Assembly (NCBI RefSeq): GCF_900110925.1
Contig: NZ_FOFP01000003.1
Coordinates: 62,001-126,000, forward strand
Source of the DNA: Pseudomonas cuatrocienegasensis
GTDB lineage: Bacteria > Pseudomonadota > Gammaproteobacteria > Pseudomonadales > Pseudomonadaceae
Reading direction: 5' to 3'
DNA length: 64,000 nt
In this document: positions 44,530 through 53,132 of the stretch, piece by piece
Position numbering within the stretch: the first letter of the stretch is position 1
Layout: every line of letters starts with the position of its first letter
The notes under the pieces: model-generated
The model's input: only the letters and a program-made list of their open reading frames with translations
The model's database searches: none
Told to the model about the DNA's origin: nothing
Translations under genes and position numbers: made by a program

Positions 44530-44812
44530 TAGGGTCTGTTCCCGTTTCGTCACACGCCGCGTTGCTGCGAAAAATCTCGCCAGGCCGGGCGGCGTTCCGC
44601 TAGGCGGAGGACGCAGGGAATGGTTGCTCCCTTGCCAAGTCCTCCAACAACGCATGGCGAGATTTTGCGCGCAACCCGCAGGGCCGGGCCAGTTTTAGCG
44701 CGATGCCGCGTTTCTCGATGGCTCATTTAGCTCACTAAACTTCGCATCTCGTGCCTTGCCTCGCGCTAAAACTGGCTCCGGCGCGGCCGCGACGAAACGG
44801 GAACAGACCCTA
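44530..44812. mobile_element. MITE-like structured element, copy C
   Basis: A 279-base element with terminal repeats (GGGTCTGTTCCCGTTTCGTC and complement) and TA on both sides. It is homologous, in inverted orientation, to copy A at 15200-15467. The same three hairpins are present: 44689-44703 with 44761-44775 (15 bp), 44571-44582 with 44655-44666 (12 bp), and 44606-44612 with 44639-44645 (7 bp). Stem sequences differ from copy A but stay fully paired. Most of the 881-base gap after ntrC consists of such elements. Confidence 0.8.
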
Positions 44813-44839
44813 GCCTTATTCGCGATTGCGTCGTGATTA

Positions 44840-44861
44840 TCGCGAATAAATTCGCTCCTAC
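44840..44861. repeat. REP sequence
   Basis: TCGCGAATAAATTCGCTCCTAC is an exact inverse of the REP at 39966. A partial inverted partner (TTATTCGCGA) is at 44817-44826, so this is a degraded REP pair directly next to copy C. Confidence 0.65.
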
Positions 44862-45019
44862 AAGGCCGGCCACAGCCCTTGAAAAATGCACAGTCTCGGC
44901 ACCGTTAAGGCGCGGCGTGCACAGCCACGGCACACGCAAACGGGCAAGAGCGCCCCCGACGTGGCCATTTTCAGCCCGCAATAGGCGGATTCAGGGCTTT
45001 TTCGGCATTGTAAGAAAAC

Positions 45020-45035
45020 TGGCACACGAGCTGCA
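45020..45035 (+). promoter_or_regulatory. Sigma-54 promoter downstream of ntrC
   Basis: TGGCACACGAGCTGCA keeps the GG-N10-GC core and TGGCAC in full. An NtrC-like dyad (GGCACC-GTTAA-GGCGCG, 44898-44914) lies about 110 bases upstream. Transcription would begin near 45046 and run rightward, away from ntrC, into a gap with no rightward gene before 45527. Confidence 0.7.
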
Positions 45036-45045
45036 TAGACTCTAG

Positions 45046-45100
45046 TAATCCCAGTTTCGGGGACCTTGGTACAGGCAGGCCGGGGATTCCCCTCTTTTAT
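45046..45100 (+). ncRNA. nrsZ: Probable NrsZ-type nitrogen-regulated small RNA
   Basis: The sigma-54 promoter at 45020-45035 faces a short non-coding stretch ending in a hairpin with T-rich tail (GGGGATTCCCC then TCTTTTAT, 45082-45100). P. aeruginosa encodes the NtrC/sigma-54-dependent small RNA NrsZ in the same place, just after ntrC. The transcript drawn here is short (about 55 bases); NrsZ in P. aeruginosa is longer, so read-through of this weak hairpin is possible. Identification rests on position and promoter, not on sequence alignment. Confidence 0.5.
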
Positions 45101-45528
45101 TGCTCAAGCAGGCTGATCGTCAGCCGCCACTCACCGTCCACCGCCTCCGCGCGCCACTCGGCGCGCAGTGGACGCGCCGCGACCACCCGCAACACCAGGT
45201 CACGCCGCTCGCGGGTCACCCGCCAGTTGACCAACCGATCCGCCCAGCGCAGTTGCCCTTCCCGCTCTCGCCCAAACGCCTCAAAGCGCAGTATTACCGT
45301 GCCCGCTACGTAGGTCGCCTGCAGCTGCGGCTCGACGTTGAACCACAACTGCAACGCCTGGTCCGCCGGCTCGACCCTATCCAGACGCAGCGGATCGGGC
45401 TGCAGCAGCCGGCCGATCATCAGGCCAATAAGAAAACCAAAGATCCCCAACGACGTAATAACCCGCAGCCACGGCCGGGGCCGTGTATCTGTAGAATGCC
45501 GCTGGTCTTGATCCACGGAGCCGCGCAT
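45097..45528 (-). CDS. Conserved membrane-anchored protein of unknown function
   Basis: A 143-residue protein with one membrane helix near residues 21-42 (WLRVITSLGIFGFLIGLMIGRLL) and a mature domain of beta strands rich in Arg and Trp (LQLWFNVEPQLQATYVAGTVILRFEAFG...). The same gene type follows ntrC in P. aeruginosa (PA5126 from memory). Its ATG (45528) overlaps the trmL ATG on the other strand within a single CATG; a GTG at 45516 is an alternative start. I do not recognise a function. Confidence 0.75.
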   Translation of the reverse strand: MRGSVDQDQRHSTDTRPRPWLRVITSLGIFGFLIGLMIGRLLQPDPLRLDRVEPADQALQLWFNVEPQLQATYVAGTVILRFEAFGREREGQLRWADRLVNWRVTRERRDLVLRVVAARPLRAEWRAEAVDGEWRLTISLLEQ

Positions 45529-45982
45529 GTTTCACGTCATCCTCTTTCAGCCGGAAATTCCGCCCAATACCGGCAACATTATCAGGCTCTGCGCCAACAG
45601 CGGCTGCCACCTGCATCTGATCGAGCCACTGGGCTTCGAGCTGGATGACAAGCGCTTGCGTCGTGCTGGCCTGGATTACCACGAATACGCCAGCCTGCAG
45701 CGCTATGCAGACCTCGACGCCTGCCTCGACGCGCTGGGCCAACCGCGAGTGTTCGCCTTCACCACCAAAGGTAGCCAGGCCTACCACCAGGTGCAGTACC
45801 GCCGTGGCGATGCCTTCCTGTTCGGCCCTGAGAGCCGTGGCCTGCCGGCCGAGATCCGCGACGCCCTGCCTGCCGAGCAGCGCCTGCGTCTACCGATGCG
45901 CGAAGGCTGCCGCAGCCTGAACCTGTCCAACACCGTGGCCGTGGCGGTCTACGAGGCCTGGCGCCAGCACGACTTTGCCTAA
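45527..45982 (+). CDS. trmL: tRNA (cytidine/uridine-2'-O) methyltransferase TrmL
   Basis: SPOUT methyltransferase modifying the wobble nucleotide of tRNA-Leu. The 151-residue protein is complete: MFHVILFQPEIPPNTGNIIRLCANSGCHLHLI at the start, FGPESRGLP (about 103-111) and LRLPMREGCRSLNLSNTVAVAVYEAWRQ at the C-terminus, the knot region. GGAG lies upstream of the ATG. Promoter elements must lie within the divergent neighbour, since the start codons overlap. Confidence 0.96.
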   Translation: MFHVILFQPEIPPNTGNIIRLCANSGCHLHLIEPLGFELDDKRLRRAGLDYHEYASLQRYADLDACLDALGQPRVFAFTTKGSQAYHQVQYRRGDAFLFGPESRGLPAEIRDALPAEQRLRLPMREGCRSLNLSNTVAVAVYEAWRQHDFA

Positions 45983-45984
45983 GC

Positions 45985-46046
45985 GTAGGGTGCGCTGCGC
46001 GCACCAAGAGTCTGCCGCCAAGGCTGGTGCGCACGGCGCACCCTAC
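45985..46046. repeat. Dispersed GTAGGGTGCGC palindrome, complete copy
   Basis: GTAGGGTGCGCTGCGCGCACC at the left is matched by GGTGCGCACGGCGCACCCTAC at the right around a centre of about 20 bases. It lies between trmL and the secB terminator. The left part (GCGCACCAAGAGTCT) is shared with the partial copy near 62815. Confidence 0.65.
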
Positions 46047-46081
46047 ACGGTGAGCTCACCGTTAGGGCCAACGCCTGAACC

Positions 46082-46110
46082 AAAAAGCCGCCTCGAAGGC
46101 GGCTTTTTAG
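46082..46110. terminator. Bidirectional terminator between trmL and secB
   Basis: AAAAAGCCGCC-TCGAA-GGCGGCTTTTTAG is a symmetric stem with A- and T-tracts, fitting the convergent trmL and secB. Confidence 0.9.
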
Positions 46111-46125
46111 TTCACGCAGCGGCGT

Positions 46126-46596
46126 TTACTCGGCCGACTGCTGCATGCGCTGCAGCTCTTGCGCGTACAGAGCATCGAAGTTCACCGGAGCCAGCATCAG
46201 CGCCGGGAACGAGCCGCGCACGACCAGGCTGTCCAGGGTTTCGCGGGCGTAGGGGAAGAGGATGTTCGGGCAGAACGCGCCCAGGGTGTGGCTCATGGAG
46301 GCGGCGTCCAGACCCTTGATCAGGAAGATGCCAGCCTGCTGCACTTCGGCGATAAAGGCGGTTTCTTCACCAGTCTTGACCGTTACCGAGAGGGTCAGCA
46401 CCACTTCATGGAAGTCGCCATCAAGGGCTTTCTGGCGGGTGTTGAGGTCCATCGCGACGCTCGGCGTCCATTCCTTGCGGAAAATCTCGGGGCTCTTCGG
46501 CGCTTCAAACGACAGGTCACGCACGTAGATACGCTGCAGGGAAAACTGCGGTGTCTGTTCGCCCTGGGCGGCGCCGTTGCTAGCTTGTTCAGTCAT
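46126..46596 (-). CDS. secB: Protein-export chaperone SecB
   Basis: Tetrameric cytosolic chaperone holding preproteins unfolded for SecA. The 156-residue protein has [23 protein letters not shown] (about 18-40), LTVSVKTGEE-type strand ([25 protein letters not shown]), and the C-terminal [31 protein letters not shown]. It follows grxC and the rhodanese gene on the leftward strand, 44 bases after grxC, likely one transcript. Confidence 0.97.
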   Translation of the reverse strand: MTEQASNGAAQGEQTPQFSLQRIYVRDLSFEAPKSPEIFRKEWTPSVAMDLNTRQKALDGDFHEVVLTLSVTVKTGEETAFIAEVQQAGIFLIKGLDAASMSHTLGAFCPNILFPYARETLDSLVVRGSFPALMLAPVNFDALYAQELQRMQQSAE

Positions 46597-46640
46597 GGCA
46601 AAGCCTTCTTATCAATGGGTGCTTGAATGGAATGGGTGCA

Positions 46641-46895
46641 TCAGCCCTGGAGCAGTGCGTCGAGTTTACCGGCACGCTCCAGCGCAAAAAGGTCGTCACA
46701 ACCGCCGACATGGGTGTCGCCGATCCAGATCTGCGGCACCGAGGTGCGCCCGGCCTTGCGCGTCATCTCGGCGCGCACAGCGGGTTTGCCGTCAACGCGA
46801 ATCTCCTCGAAGGCCACGCCCTTGTTACCGAGCAATTGCTTGGCCCGGATGCAGTAGGGGCACCAGTCGCTGGAATAGATGACGACAGTGCTCAT
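46641..46895 (-). CDS. grxC: Glutaredoxin 3
   Basis: Glutathione-dependent thiol oxidoreductase. The 84-residue protein has the dithiol site SDWCPYCIRAKQLL (CPYC, about 11-14), TSVPQIWIGDTHVGGCDDL with the cis-Pro and GG motifs. It begins 1 base after the stop of the upstream rhodanese-like gene and precedes secB. Confidence 0.96.
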   Translation of the reverse strand: MSTVVIYSSDWCPYCIRAKQLLGNKGVAFEEIRVDGKPAVRAEMTRKAGRTSVPQIWIGDTHVGGCDDLFALERAGKLDALLQG

Positions 46896-46896
46896 G

Positions 46897-47310
46897 TCAC
46901 TTCACCAGTGGCAGGTTGTCAGCGCGCCAGCTGGCGATCCCGCCGGACAGTTTGGCGGCATTGAAACCGGCTTTCTTCAGACTGCCGCTCACCGAGCCTG
47001 CGTGCTGGCCCATGGCGTCGACCACAATCAGGGTCTTGGCCTTGTGTTTGTCCAGCTCAGCCATACGAGCAGTCAGTTTGTCCTGGGGGATATGCAGCGC
47101 GCCGACGATATGGCCGGCGGAGAAGTCCTTCTGCCCGCGGATATCCAGCACCAGGCCCTGCTCACTGTTGACCAGTGCGGTCAGCTCGCGGGTGCTCAGG
47201 CTCTGACCACCTTTGCGCAGCTCAGTGAAGATCAGCAGCGCCAGGAACAGGACGAACAATCCGCTCAGGACATAGTGGGTAGTGGCAAATTCAATCAGGT
47301 TGGCAAGCAT
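46897..47310 (-). CDS. Membrane-anchored rhodanese-fold protein without cysteine
   Basis: A 137-residue protein with an N-terminal membrane helix (YVLSGLFVLFLALLIFTEL) and a rhodanese domain (GLVLDIRGQKDFSAGHIVGALHIP ... KLSGGIASWRADNLPLVK). The active-loop position reads VVDAMGQHAGS, so the usual Cys is absent; in fact the protein has no Cys at all. It therefore cannot act as a sulfurtransferase and may bind a ligand or partner. The grxC-secB neighbourhood suggests an envelope or redox role. Start chosen at 47310. Confidence 0.85.
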   Translation of the reverse strand: MLANLIEFATTHYVLSGLFVLFLALLIFTELRKGGQSLSTRELTALVNSEQGLVLDIRGQKDFSAGHIVGALHIPQDKLTARMAELDKHKAKTLIVVDAMGQHAGSVSGSLKKAGFNAAKLSGGIASWRADNLPLVK

Positions 47311-47450
47311 CACGTGATTCCGGGGGCGGTAAAATGTCGGCCAGTATACACAGCCCCACAAGTCGGCCAAAGCCTGTACAGCGGTGACGCGCACGCCGCC
47401 TGGCCGTAAGATGGGCGCTCTTTTTGCCCCAAGCAGAGCGAGTCAGCTTT

Positions 47451-48986
47451 ATGAGCGCCACGCCCAAACCTTTGGTTCTGATCATCCTCGACGGCTTCGG
47501 CCACAGTGACGACCCCACCTCCAATGCCATCATGGCCGCCAACACACCGGTCTACGACCAGTTGCGCGCCACCTGCCCCCACGGCCTGATCTCCGGCTCC
47601 GGCATGGACGTCGGTCTGCCAGACGGGCAGATGGGCAATTCCGAGGTTGGCCACATGAACCTCGGTGCCGGCCGCGTGGTGTACCAGGACTTCACTCGCG
47701 TGACCAAAGCCATCCGCGACGGCGAGTTTTTCGACAATCCGACGCTCACCCGCGCCGTCGATAAGGCCGTCAGCGCCGGCAAGGCCGTGCACATCCTTGG
47801 CCTGCTCTCGGATGGCGGCGTCCACAGCCATCAGGATCACCTGGTCGCCATGGCTGAGCTGGCCGCCCGCCGCGGCGCCGAGAAGATCTACCTGCACGCC
47901 TTCCTTGATGGCCGCGACACCCCACCGAAAAGCGCGCAACACTCCATCGAGCTGCTCGATGCGGCGTTCACCCGCCTGGGCAAGGGCCGCATCGCCAGCC
48001 TGATCGGCCGCTACTTCGCCATGGACCGCGACAACCGCTGGGACCGCGTCGAGCAGGCTTACCGCCTGATCGTCGACGGCCACGGCCAGTTCACGGCTGA
48101 CAGCGCCGTAGAAGGCCTGCTGGCCGCCTATGCCCGCGATGAAAGCGACGAATTCGTCAAAGCCACCCACATCGGCGCTGCCGCCCAGGTGGAAGATGGC
48201 GATGCCGTGGTGTTTATGAACTTCCGTGCCGACCGGGCCCGCGAGCTGACCCGCTGCTTCGTCGAGCCAGGTTTCAAGGAGTTCGAGCGCGCGCGGGTGC
48301 CGCAGCTGGCCGAGTTCGTCATGCTCACCCAGTATGCCGCGAGCATTCCAGCGCCCAGCGCCTTCGCTCCGGCCAGCCTGGACAACGTGCTCGGCGAATA
48401 CCTGGCCAAGCAGGGTAAAACCCAGCTGCGTATCGCCGAAACCGAAAAGTACGCCCACGTCACCTTCTTCTTCTCTGGCGGGCGCGAGGAGCCCTTCGAG
48501 GGCGAAGAGCGCATTCTGATCCCCTCGCCGAATGTCGCCACCTACGACCTGCAGCCGCAAATGAGCGCGCCCGAGGTCACCGACCGCATCGTCGAAGCCA
48601 TCGAACAGCAGCGTTATGACGTGATCGTGGTCAACTATGCCAATGGCGACATGGTCGGCCACACCGGCGTATTCGCCGCCGCCGTCGCCGCAGTCGAATG
48701 CCTGGACAGCTGTGTCGGGCGCATCGTCAAGGCCCTGGAGCAGGTCGGCGGCGAAGCCCTGATCACTGCCGACCATGGCAATGTCGAGCAGATGGAGGAT
48801 GAAAGCACCGGGCAGGCGCACACCGCGCATACCTGCGAGCCCGTGCCCTTCATCTATGTCGGCAAACGCCAGGCGCGCGTGCGTGAAGGCGGCGTGCTGG
48901 CCGATGTGGCGCCCACCCTGCTGACCCTCATGGGCCTGCCCGTGCCGGAGCAGATGACCGGTCACAGCATTGTCGAACTCGGCTAA
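47451..48986 (+). CDS. gpmI: 2,3-bisphosphoglycerate-independent phosphoglycerate mutase
   Basis: Interconverts 3- and 2-phosphoglycerate. The 511-residue Mn-dependent enzyme has the metal/nucleophile motif [21 protein letters not shown] (Ser about 63), [37 protein letters not shown], and C-terminal metal ligands [12 protein letters not shown] and [11 protein letters not shown]. The start at 47451 follows an AGCGAG region; divergent from the rhodanese gene. Confidence 0.97.
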   Translation: MSATPKPLVLIILDGFGHSDDPTSNAIMAANTPVYDQLRATCPHGLISGSGMDVGLPDGQMGNSEVGHMNLGAGRVVYQDFTRVTKAIRDGEFFDNPTLTRAVDKAVSAGKAVHILGLLSDGGVHSHQDHLVAMAELAARRGAEKIYLHAFLDGRDTPPKSAQHSIELLDAAFTRLGKGRIASLIGRYFAMDRDNRWDRVEQAYRLIVDGHGQFTADSAVEGLLAAYARDESDEFVKATHIGAAAQVEDGDAVVFMNFRADRARELTRCFVEPGFKEFERARVPQLAEFVMLTQYAASIPAPSAFAPASLDNVLGEYLAKQGKTQLRIAETEKYAHVTFFFSGGREEPFEGEERILIPSPNVATYDLQPQMSAPEVTDRIVEAIEQQRYDVIVVNYANGDMVGHTGVFAAAVAAVECLDSCVGRIVKALEQVGGEALITADHGNVEQMEDESTGQAHTAHTCEPVPFIYVGKRQARVREGGVLADVAPTLLTLMGLPVPEQMTGHSIVELG

Positions 48987-49085
48987 TACCGCTTGTTCAA
49001 CCCGCTGCAAGGGCACACGCCCTTGCAGCTTGCCAACGCTTTTTTAGGCATACTAGGGCCACTCCAACCCTGGTATCGCCCCACC

Positions 49086-50333
49086 ATGTTCCGTGCCCTG
49101 CTCCTTATCTGCCTGACCTGCCTGCTGACACCGGCGTTCGCCGATGAAAAGGCCGATGCGCAAAAGCAGCTAGAAGCGGCGCGCAGCGATGTGGCCGAGC
49201 TGAAAAAGCTGCTCGAGCAACTGCAGCGCGACAAGTCCGGCGTGCAAAGCGAACTGAAGAAAACCGAAACCGAGATGGGCGAGCTGCAAAAGCAGGTCGA
49301 CGGCTTGCAACGTGACCTGAAAAGCAGCGAAGGCGAAATCCAGCGCCTGGACAAAGAAAAGAAGCAGCTCGAAGGCGCTCGCCTGGAACAGCAGCGGCTG
49401 ATCGGTATACAGGCACGCGCCGCCTACCAGAGTGGTCGTCAGGAATACGTCAAACTGCTGCTCAACCAGCAGAACCCCGAGCGCTTCGCCCGCACCCTGA
49501 CCTACTACGACTACATCAGCCAGGCCCGCATGGAACAACTGGCGACGTTCAACGAGACCCTGCGCCAACTGAATAATGTCGAGCAAGACATCGTTCAACA
49601 ACAGGCGCAACTGCTTGAGCAGAAATCTGCCCTGGACAGCCGCCGCACGCAACTGGCCGAGGTGCGCAAGGAGCGCCAGGTTGCTCTGGCGCGCCTGAAC
49701 AAGGAGTTCACCGAGCGCGACCGCAAGCTCAAGGCCCGCCAGGAAGACCAGGCGCAACTGGCCCAGGTGCTCAAGACCATTGACGAGACCCTCGCACGCC
49801 AGGCCCGCGAAGCGCAAGCCGCCCGTGCCCGCGCCCTGGCCGACGCCCGCGAACAGGAGCAGCGTCAGGCCCGCCCCAGCGCGCCCAGCAGTGGCCCATT
49901 GGTCAGTGCTGGCGCCAGTTATGGCGGCCCGTTCGCCCAGGCCCGTGGCAAACTGCCCTGGCCGGTCGATGGCCGCCTGGTGGCGCGTTACGGAACCCCG
50001 CGCGGCGATGACGCTCGTACTAAGTGGGACGGTGTGCTGATCGGCGCCAGCGCCGGTAGCCAGGTGCGCGCTGTGCATGGCGGGCGGGTGGTATTTGCCG
50101 ACTGGCTACGCGGCGCTGGCCTGCTGGTGATTCTCGACCATGGCAATGGTTACCTGAGCCTGTACGGCCACAACCAGAGCCTGCTCAAGGATGCCGGTGA
50201 CGTGGTCAAGGCCGGTGAGCCCATCGCTACCGTCGGCACCACCGGCGGCCAGGATACCCCGGCGCTGTATTTTGCGATTCGACAGCAGGGCCGCCCCAGC
50301 GACCCCGCACAATGGTGCCGCGCGCAAGGCTAA
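49086..50333 (+). CDS. envC: EnvC-type murein hydrolase activator
   Basis: Periplasmic activator of amidases at the division septum. The 415-residue protein has a signal peptide (MFRALLLICLTCLLTPAFA), a long coiled coil (about 22-255, heptads rich in Lys/Glu/Gln) and a C-terminal LytM domain (about 300-413). The LytM metal site is degenerate: WDGVLIGA lacks the first His and LYFAIRQ replaces HxH, as in activators rather than enzymes. It lies between gpmI and the ctpA protease gene. Confidence 0.92.
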   Translation: MFRALLLICLTCLLTPAFADEKADAQKQLEAARSDVAELKKLLEQLQRDKSGVQSELKKTETEMGELQKQVDGLQRDLKSSEGEIQRLDKEKKQLEGARLEQQRLIGIQARAAYQSGRQEYVKLLLNQQNPERFARTLTYYDYISQARMEQLATFNETLRQLNNVEQDIVQQQAQLLEQKSALDSRRTQLAEVRKERQVALARLNKEFTERDRKLKARQEDQAQLAQVLKTIDETLARQAREAQAARARALADAREQEQRQARPSAPSSGPLVSAGASYGGPFAQARGKLPWPVDGRLVARYGTPRGDDARTKWDGVLIGASAGSQVRAVHGGRVVFADWLRGAGLLVILDHGNGYLSLYGHNQSLLKDAGDVVKAGEPIATVGTTGGQDTPALYFAIRQQGRPSDPAQWCRAQG

Positions 50334-50451
50334 TGGCCTGTACCGCGAGGTGGTTCACGCAAGTTCGGCGAGCCTGTACCGTCGAAATTGTCCAATAGCC
50401 CGCCCACAGGCCGCTCAGTACTGCGTTCACCTCTTTAGGAGTTAGCTCGTT

Positions 50452-51753
50452 ATGCCGCATCTGTCTCGCCTTACCTCGCTGGCCCTGGCCATTGCCCTGC
50501 TCGGTGCTACGCCCCTGCTGCAGGCTGACCAGACGCCGACCGCGACCGATGTCACGAGCGAAAAGGCACCGCTGCCCCTGGATGAGCTGCGCACCTTCGC
50601 CGAGGTCATGGACCGCATCAAGTCCGCCTATGTCGAACCGGTGAGCGACAAGACCCTGCTGGAGAACGCCATCAAGGGCATGCTCAGTAACCTCGACCCA
50701 CACTCCGCCTACCTGGAACCCGAAGCCTTCCTTGAGCTGCAGGAAAGCACCAGTGGCGAGTTCGGCGGCCTGGGCATCGAGGTGGGCACCGAAGACGGTT
50801 TCATCAAGGTCATCTCGCCCATCGACGACACCCCGGCATCCGCCGCCGGCATCCAGCCGGGCGACCTGATCGTGAAAATCGACGACCAGCCCACCAAAGG
50901 CCTGTCGATGATGGAAGCCGTGGAAAAGATGCGCGGCAAGGCCGGCAGCCCCATCGTCCTGACCCTGGTGCGGGAAGGCGGCAAGCCCTTCGATGTCGAG
51001 CTGAAGCGCGCGGTGATCAAGGTCAAGAGCGTGAAAAGCCAGATGCTCGACGACGGTTACGGCTACGTGCGCATCACCCAGTTCCAGGTCAATACCGGCG
51101 AAGAAGTCGGCAAAGCCCTGGATAAACTGCGCAAGGACAACGGCAAGAAACTCAGCGGCCTGGTCCTCGATCTGCGCAACAACCCCGGCGGCGTACTGCA
51201 GGCAGCGGTCGAAGTGACGGACCACTTCCTCAAGAGCGGGCTGATCGTCTATACCGAAGGGCGCATCGCCAACTCCGAGCTGCGCTTCAATGCCGACCCG
51301 GCCGACGCCAGCGAAGGCGTGCCACTGGTGGTGCTGATCAACGGCGGCAGCGCCTCGGCCTCGGAAATCGTCGCCGGCGCCCTGCAGGATCACAAGCGTG
51401 GCGTGCTGATGGGCACCGACAGCTTCGGCAAAGGCTCGGTACAGACCGTGCTGCCGCTGAATAACGACCGCGCACTCAAGCTCACCACCGCGCTGTACTT
51501 CACCCCCAACGGCCGCTCGATCCAGGCCCAGGGCATCGTCCCGGACATCGAGGTGGCCCGCGCCAAGGTCACCCGCGAACAGGACGAGGAAGGTATCAAA
51601 GAAGCCGATCTGCAGGGCCACCTGGGCAATGGCAACGGCGGCGCCGACAAGCTCCGCAGCAAAGGTGAGAAACCGGTACGCCTACAGGATGGTGACTACC
51701 AGTTGAGCCAGGCGCTGAACCTGCTCAAGGGGTTGAATATCACCCGTAACTGA
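50452..51753 (+). CDS. ctpA: Carboxyl-terminal processing protease (S41)
   Basis: Periplasmic serine protease of 433 residues: signal peptide (to about 25), N-terminal SAYVEPVSDKTLLENAIKGMLSNLDPHSAYLEP segment, PDZ domain (about 95-180; FGGLGIEVGTEDG...IQPGDLIVKIDD) and the catalytic Ser-Lys pair in NGGSASASEIVAGALQD and FGKGSVQTV. In P. aeruginosa CtpA degrades cell-wall hydrolases, consistent with its place beside envC. The C-terminal part (EEGIKEADLQGHLGNGNGG) is a low-complexity linker. Confidence 0.94.
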   Translation: MPHLSRLTSLALAIALLGATPLLQADQTPTATDVTSEKAPLPLDELRTFAEVMDRIKSAYVEPVSDKTLLENAIKGMLSNLDPHSAYLEPEAFLELQESTSGEFGGLGIEVGTEDGFIKVISPIDDTPASAAGIQPGDLIVKIDDQPTKGLSMMEAVEKMRGKAGSPIVLTLVREGGKPFDVELKRAVIKVKSVKSQMLDDGYGYVRITQFQVNTGEEVGKALDKLRKDNGKKLSGLVLDLRNNPGGVLQAAVEVTDHFLKSGLIVYTEGRIANSELRFNADPADASEGVPLVVLINGGSASASEIVAGALQDHKRGVLMGTDSFGKGSVQTVLPLNNDRALKLTTALYFTPNGRSIQAQGIVPDIEVARAKVTREQDEEGIKEADLQGHLGNGNGGADKLRSKGEKPVRLQDGDYQLSQALNLLKGLNITRN

Positions 51754-51775
51754 CAGGCTGCCCCAGGACGTGTGA

Positions 51776-51831
51776 GACCCTGCGCACCAGCGTGCTGACT
51801 GTTGGCATTTTGTGCGCACGGCGCACCCTAC
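51776..51831. repeat. Partial GTAGGGTGCGC repeat
   Basis: The right half (GTGCGCACGGCGCACCCTAC, 51812-51831) matches the family; the left is reduced to CTGCGCACCAGCG. It lies between ctpA and the bidirectional terminator. Confidence 0.5.
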
Positions 51832-51845
51832 GGCCACAGCGCCAT

Positions 51846-51887
51846 AAAAAACGCCGCGACTCCGAAAGGAGACGCGGCGTTTTTCGT
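51846..51887. terminator. Bidirectional terminator between ctpA and fba
   Basis: AAAAAACGCCGCG...CGCGGCGTTTTTCG forms an 8-bp GC stem flanked by A and T runs, serving the two convergent genes. Confidence 0.9.
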
Positions 51888-51926
51888 TAGGCGCCCGACG
51901 TAATCACGGCGGGCGTTGGCTGCCGG

Positions 51927-52991
51927 TTAGTTGACCTTGGCGATCAGCTCACCTTTGGCATAGCGCTGGAACATGCCTTCCAGGGAGACCGGTTTGATCT
52001 TCGAGGCGTTGCCGGCAGTGCCGAAGGCTTCGTAGCGGGCGATGCAGATGTCGCGCATGGCCACGATGGTCTGGGCGAAGAACTTACGCGGGTCGAACTC
52101 GCTTGGCTGCTCGGCCATCATGCGGCGGATCGCGCCAGTGGAAGCCAGACGCAGGTCGGTGTCGATATTGACCTTGCGCACGCCGTGCTTGATGCCTTCG
52201 ACGATTTCCTCGACCGGCACGCCGTAGGTTTCTTTGATGTCGCCGCCGTACTGGTTGATGATCGCCAGCCACTCCTGGGGTACCGAGCTGGAGCCGTGCA
52301 TCACCAGGTGAGTATTGGGGATGCGCTTGTGGATTTCCTTGATGCGCTCGATCGACAGCACATCGCCGGTGGGCGGCTTGGTGAACTTGTAGGCGCCGTG
52401 GCTGGTGCCGATGGCGATGGCCAGGGCATCGACCTGGGTGCGCTTGACGAAGTCGGCGGCTTCTTCCGGGTCGGTCAGCAGCTGGCTGTGATCCAGCACG
52501 CCTTCGGCACCGACGCCGTCTTCTTCGCCGGCCATGCCGGTTTCCAGGCTGCCCAGGCAACCCAACTCACCTTCCACGGACACGCCACAGGCATGGGCGA
52601 AGGCCACGGTCTGCTGGGTCACGCGCACGTTGTAGTCGTAGTCGGCCGGGGTCTTGCCGTCTTCTTTCAGCGAGCCGTCCATCATCACCGAGCTGAAGCC
52701 CAGCTGGATCGAACGCTGGCAGACGTCCGGGCTGGTGCCGTGGTCCTGGTGCATGCACACCGGGATATGCGGGAATTCTTCGATAGCCGCCAGAATCAGG
52801 TGACGCAGGAAGGGTGCACCGGCGTATTTGCGAGCACCGGCAGAGGCCTGGACGATCACCGGGGAATCGGTCTTGTCAGCCGCTTCCATGATCGCGCGCA
52901 TTTGCTCGAGGTTGTTGACGTTAAATGCCGGCACGCCGTAGCCGAATTCGGCGGCGTGGTCGAGCATCTGGCGCATGCTGATAAGTGCCAT
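51927..52991 (-). CDS. fba: Fructose-1,6-bisphosphate aldolase, class II
   Basis: Zinc aldolase of glycolysis and gluconeogenesis. The 354-residue protein, of the Calvin-cycle-type subclass, has [27 protein letters not shown] at the start, zinc ligands in [36 protein letters not shown] and [13 protein letters not shown], and [19 protein letters not shown] at 52991. Last gene of the leftward tkt-epd-pgk-fba group, separated from pgk by two small lipoprotein genes. Confidence 0.96.
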   Translation of the reverse strand: MALISMRQMLDHAAEFGYGVPAFNVNNLEQMRAIMEAADKTDSPVIVQASAGARKYAGAPFLRHLILAAIEEFPHIPVCMHQDHGTSPDVCQRSIQLGFSSVMMDGSLKEDGKTPADYDYNVRVTQQTVAFAHACGVSVEGELGCLGSLETGMAGEEDGVGAEGVLDHSQLLTDPEEAADFVKRTQVDALAIAIGTSHGAYKFTKPPTGDVLSIERIKEIHKRIPNTHLVMHGSSSVPQEWLAIINQYGGDIKETYGVPVEEIVEGIKHGVRKVNIDTDLRLASTGAIRRMMAEQPSEFDPRKFFAQTIVAMRDICIARYEAFGTAGNASKIKPVSLEGMFQRYAKGELIAKVN

Positions 52992-53132
52992 GTTTCCTGT
53001 CTCCCGCTGTGGAGGTCGTTGATCGTGCAAGCCTGCCCCAGGGACAGGTGCTATTCAAGGGCTGCGCTTACGCGCGTTACCCGGGCCAGGCCCGGGGCGT
53101 TAGGGGATGGGCACGCCAGGCGTGCCCAGCGA

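Noticed and set aside
46897..47310. Active thiosulfate sulfurtransferase
   Set aside because: No cysteine in the active loop or anywhere else in the protein.
47310..49016. Open frame of 568 codons opposite gpmI
   Set aside because: Antisense shadow of gpmI; no motifs and it crosses several real gene borders.
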